Shown here in pieces: positions 4,776 through 6,639 of a stretch of 6,639 nucleotides of DNA. This stretch comes from an uncultured Pseudomonadota bacterium (GTDB lineage: Bacteria; Pseudomonadota; Gammaproteobacteria; Burkholderiales; Usitatibacteraceae): contig CAMPHL010000151.1 in assembly GCA_946885905.1 (NCBI GenBank), positions 1-6,639 of the forward strand, read 5' to 3'. The notes beneath the pieces are model-generated. The model was not told where the DNA came from and did not search any database. It was given only the letters and a program-made list of their open reading frames with translations. The position numbers were made by a program, and so were the translations under genes. Each line of letters starts with the position of its first letter. Position 1 is the stretch's first letter.

Positions 4776-6386
4776 ATGGGAAAACACATCGCAACCGCTC
4801 TCGTGGCTGGCCTCGTTTCGTTGTCGTTCGCAGGCGACACGAGTGCCCAACAAGGTCAGCTTCCACGCCTCATCAACGTTTCGACGCGCATGAAGGTCCT
4901 CACGGGCGAGGACGTCATGATCGCGGGCTTCGTGGTCGGAGGTACGACGAACAAGACCGTCGCGGTGATCGCGACGGGCCCCTCGCTCACGCAGTACGGC
5001 ATCGCCAATGCGCTGCCCAACCCGACCCTCACCCTGGTGCGCTCCTCCGACCAGGCGACCATCGCAACGAACGACGACTGGCAGAGCGCGCCGAATGCCG
5101 CTGACCTCACGTCGGCCGGCCTGGCGCCGTCCAACGCGCTCGAGCCCGCGATCCTCGTGAGCCTCGCGCCCGGCGCGTACACCGCGATCGTTTCGGGCGT
5201 GAACGGGGCGACGGGCGTGGCCGTCGCCGCGGCGTATGAAGTCGCCCAGCCCGAAGCGCCGCTGATCAACATCTCGACGCGCGGCAAGGTGCTCACCGGC
5301 ACCGACGTGATGATCGGCGGCTTCGTGGTGAACGGCACGTCGCCCAAGGACCTGACGATCGTGGCGACCGGCCCCTCGCTCTCCCAATTCGGAATCTCCA
5401 ATCCGCTCGCCGACCCGTCGCTCACCTTGGTGCGCTCCGCCGACAATGCGGTGATCTCCACGAACGACAATTGGGAGACGCACGCCAGCGCGGGCATCCT
5501 GGCCATCAACGGGTTGGCGCCCACGAATGCGTACGAGGCCGGCATGGTGGTGACGCTGGCGCCAGGCGCATATACGGCCGTCCTCTCGGGTACGGGAGGG
5601 TTGACCGGGACCGCGGTGCTTGGCATCTACGAGTCCCCGGTACCGGCGGGCTGGCCGCCTCGACTAGTGTCCTCGATCCCGCTCGACCTCCAGTCCCAGG
5701 TCGCCGTGACGACTCCGGTGACGATGAAGTTCGACAAGCCGCTCGATCCCGCCACCTTCAACACGTCGACCGTCACGGTCACCGGGCCGAAGGGCGCGGT
5801 CGCAGGCACGGTCCAGACGACCGGCGATACCGTCGTGTTCACGCCGGCAGAGCGGTTCATGACCGAATCGACGTTCACCGCGGCGGTGACGAAGCTCCCC
5901 CGCGGGGCGAATGGCCGCGGCCTGCTGCAGGACTACTCGTTCAAGTTCCGCACCAAGGAGAACGAGCCCCCGCCGATCGTGGCCGGGTGTCCGGCGCCCG
6001 AGGCCGGCTCCGAGGTGCGCTTCCTCGACTACCCGGCGCCGCCGAAGAATTTTTTCCGCGGCAACGGGTACGTCACCTCGTTCCGCCTGCCGCGGCCGGG
6101 CTCGATCCGGTTCCTGGAAGGGGTCATCCCGGCTCCTGCGCCGAAGCTGGTGGAGCTCACCATCTCGCGCTGCCCCGGCGTGATTCAGGCGAACCTCCAC
6201 CAGCAGTTCCGGTTGACGACGCAGGTCTCCCAGGTCATCGCGATCGCGGCGGTCGACCGGCCGCTCACGGACAACCAGAACACGGCGCAGGGTTGCCTCG
6301 CCCCCAGCACCGAGCAGTACTACGTGAACATGCGGTGGACCTGCACCGACCAGCAGTGCGGGCAGTTCGTCCAGTGGTCGCAGTAG
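4776..6386 (+). CDS. Secreted protein with two 131-residue repeats, a Big_5 domain and a Cys-containing C-terminal domain
   Basis: The 536-residue product begins with a Sec signal peptide (MGKHIATALVAGLVSLSFAGDTSA), probably cut after Ala24. Two copies of a beta-rich domain follow at about 32-157 and 163-288, with shared blocks LIN(V/I)STR, KVLTG, DVMI, GFVV, ATGPSL, LTLVRS, GLAP and LAPGAYTA. I recall this domain from secreted proteins of Verrucomicrobia, Acidobacteria and some betaproteobacteria, without a firm Pfam name. Residues about 294-394 (PPRLVSSIPLDLQSQVAV to FKFRTKE) match a bacterial Ig-like Big_5/SbsA domain, with the typical VTMKFDKPLDPATF strand pair. The last 130 residues contain all five cysteines (405, 466, 507, 523, 528) and match nothing I recognise. 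No catalytic motif, LPXTG or obvious sorting tail is seen, so an extracellular binding or surface role is the best guess. The ATG at 4776 gives an exact signal peptide; no good Shine-Dalgarno is visible, and TTG at 4758 is a weaker alternative. It is 23 bp from the permease. Confidence 0.85.
   Translation: MGKHIATALVAGLVSLSFAGDTSAQQGQLPRLINVSTRMKVLTGEDVMIAGFVVGGTTNKTVAVIATGPSLTQYGIANALPNPTLTLVRSSDQATIATNDDWQSAPNAADLTSAGLAPSNALEPAILVSLAPGAYTAIVSGVNGATGVAVAAAYEVAQPEAPLINISTRGKVLTGTDVMIGGFVVNGTSPKDLTIVATGPSLSQFGISNPLADPSLTLVRSADNAVISTNDNWETHASAGILAINGLAPTNAYEAGMVVTLAPGAYTAVLSGTGGLTGTAVLGIYESPVPAGWPPRLVSSIPLDLQSQVAVTTPVTMKFDKPLDPATFNTSTVTVTGPKGAVAGTVQTTGDTVVFTPAERFMTESTFTAAVTKLPRGANGRGLLQDYSFKFRTKENEPPPIVAGCPAPEAGSEVRFLDYPAPPKNFFRGNGYVTSFRLPRPGSIRFLEGVIPAPAPKLVELTISRCPGVIQANLHQQFRLTTQVSQVIAIAAVDRPLTDNQNTAQGCLAPSTEQYYVNMRWTCTDQQCGQFVQWSQ
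4869..5639 (+). repeat. Tandem 393-bp domain duplication within the secreted protein
   Basis: The unit coding for residues 32-157 (4869-5246) recurs at residues 163-288 (5262-5639). The register is exactly 131 residues across matched positions (Leu32/Leu163, Trp102/Trp233, Gly115/Gly246), with no insertions. Roughly half the positions are identical by eye. The DNA has diverged clearly, so the duplication is old or was inherited with the family. Confidence 0.85.
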
Positions 6387-6639
6387 ACGGGCTGGAGCGG
6401 ATAGGTTTCGAGGCGGGGTCTCACGGCAGGGTGGATGGGCTCGTAACCCGCCCACACAGCGCGCGGGCCGGCTATGTGCTCGCGCACGGTGCCGGCGCCG
6501 GCATGGATCATCCTTTCATGCGCGCGGCGGCCGAAGGCCTCGCCCAGCGCGGCATCGCCACGCTGCGCTACCACTTCCCCTACATGCAGCGAGGCTCTAA
6601 GCGGCCCGACTCGCCGCCGGTCGCGCAGGCGGCAGTCCG
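6374..6639 (+). CDS. Alpha/beta hydrolase of the KANL3/TEX30 type, 3' end missing
   Basis: The frame is open to the right edge and gives 88 residues from a GTG at 6374. The block YVLAHGAGAGMDHPFM (34-49), then GLAQRGIATLRYHFPYM and GSKRPD (74-79), is typical of the small alpha/beta hydrolases related to human KANL3/TEX30 (PF20408), sometimes annotated as dienelactone hydrolase-like. HGAGAG would form the oxyanion loop; the nucleophile, acid and His lie beyond the window, so activity cannot be judged. The preceding strand GFEAGSHGRVDGLVTRP (11-27) belongs to the fold and argues for a start upstream of the GTG at 6431. The GTG at 6374 overlaps the previous gene by 13 bases, which suggests cotranscription. 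No ATG exists in this frame before residue 44, and no strong Shine-Dalgarno is visible, so the exact start is uncertain. Substrate is unknown. Confidence 0.82.
   Translation, partial: MVAVDGLERIGFEAGSHGRVDGLVTRPHSARAGYVLAHGAGAGMDHPFMRAAAEGLAQRGIATLRYHFPYMQRGSKRPDSPPVAQAAV

Overview
The window looks like chromosomal DNA from a GC-rich proteobacterium. A betaproteobacterium or related lineage is most likely, judged from the codon bias, the YadGH-type exporter, the KANL3/TEX30-type hydrolase and the secreted repeat protein; no rRNA or other marker is present to settle this. Nothing in it resembles a phage, transposon, CRISPR array or tRNA.

Layout from left to right. (1) A minus-strand lipoprotein gene with a Ser/Thr/Pro-rich mature part runs off the left edge (1-283). 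(2) A 151-bp divergent intergenic region carries short palindromes that resemble a REP element. (3) A plus-strand ECF42-type sigma factor with a C-terminal TPR-like extension (435-1676) is followed by its usual partner, a DGPF/YCII-family protein (1765-2193). The gap between them contains a close match to the recalled ECF42 promoter (TGTCGA, 17 bp, CGAC), so the partner is probably a direct target of the sigma factor. (4) A YadG-type ABC ATPase (2242-3168) follows. (5) A minus-strand gene for a secreted Ser/Ala/Asn/Gln-rich protein with one peptidoglycan-binding domain (3223-3846) has its own intrinsic terminator next to the ATPase stop codon. (6) The YadH-type permease (3976-4752) lies beyond it, so the exporter pair is split by an opposite-strand gene. 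(7) A secreted protein with two gap-free 131-residue repeats, an Ig-like Big_5 domain and a cysteine-containing C-terminal domain (4776-6386) comes next. (8) The start of an alpha/beta hydrolase of the KANL3/TEX30 family overlaps it and runs off the right edge (6374-6639).

The sigma factor and DGPF protein form a recognisable regulatory module. The ATPase and permease should form one ABC-2 exporter despite the intervening gene. The three exported proteins (lipoprotein, peptidoglycan-binding protein, repeat protein) point to an envelope theme, but no common pathway is shown by the sequence. I do not see a clearly new multi-gene system. The most distinctive items are the split exporter pair, the heptad-patterned peptidoglycan-binding protein, the unrecognised C-terminal domain of the repeat protein, and the intact ECF42 promoter.
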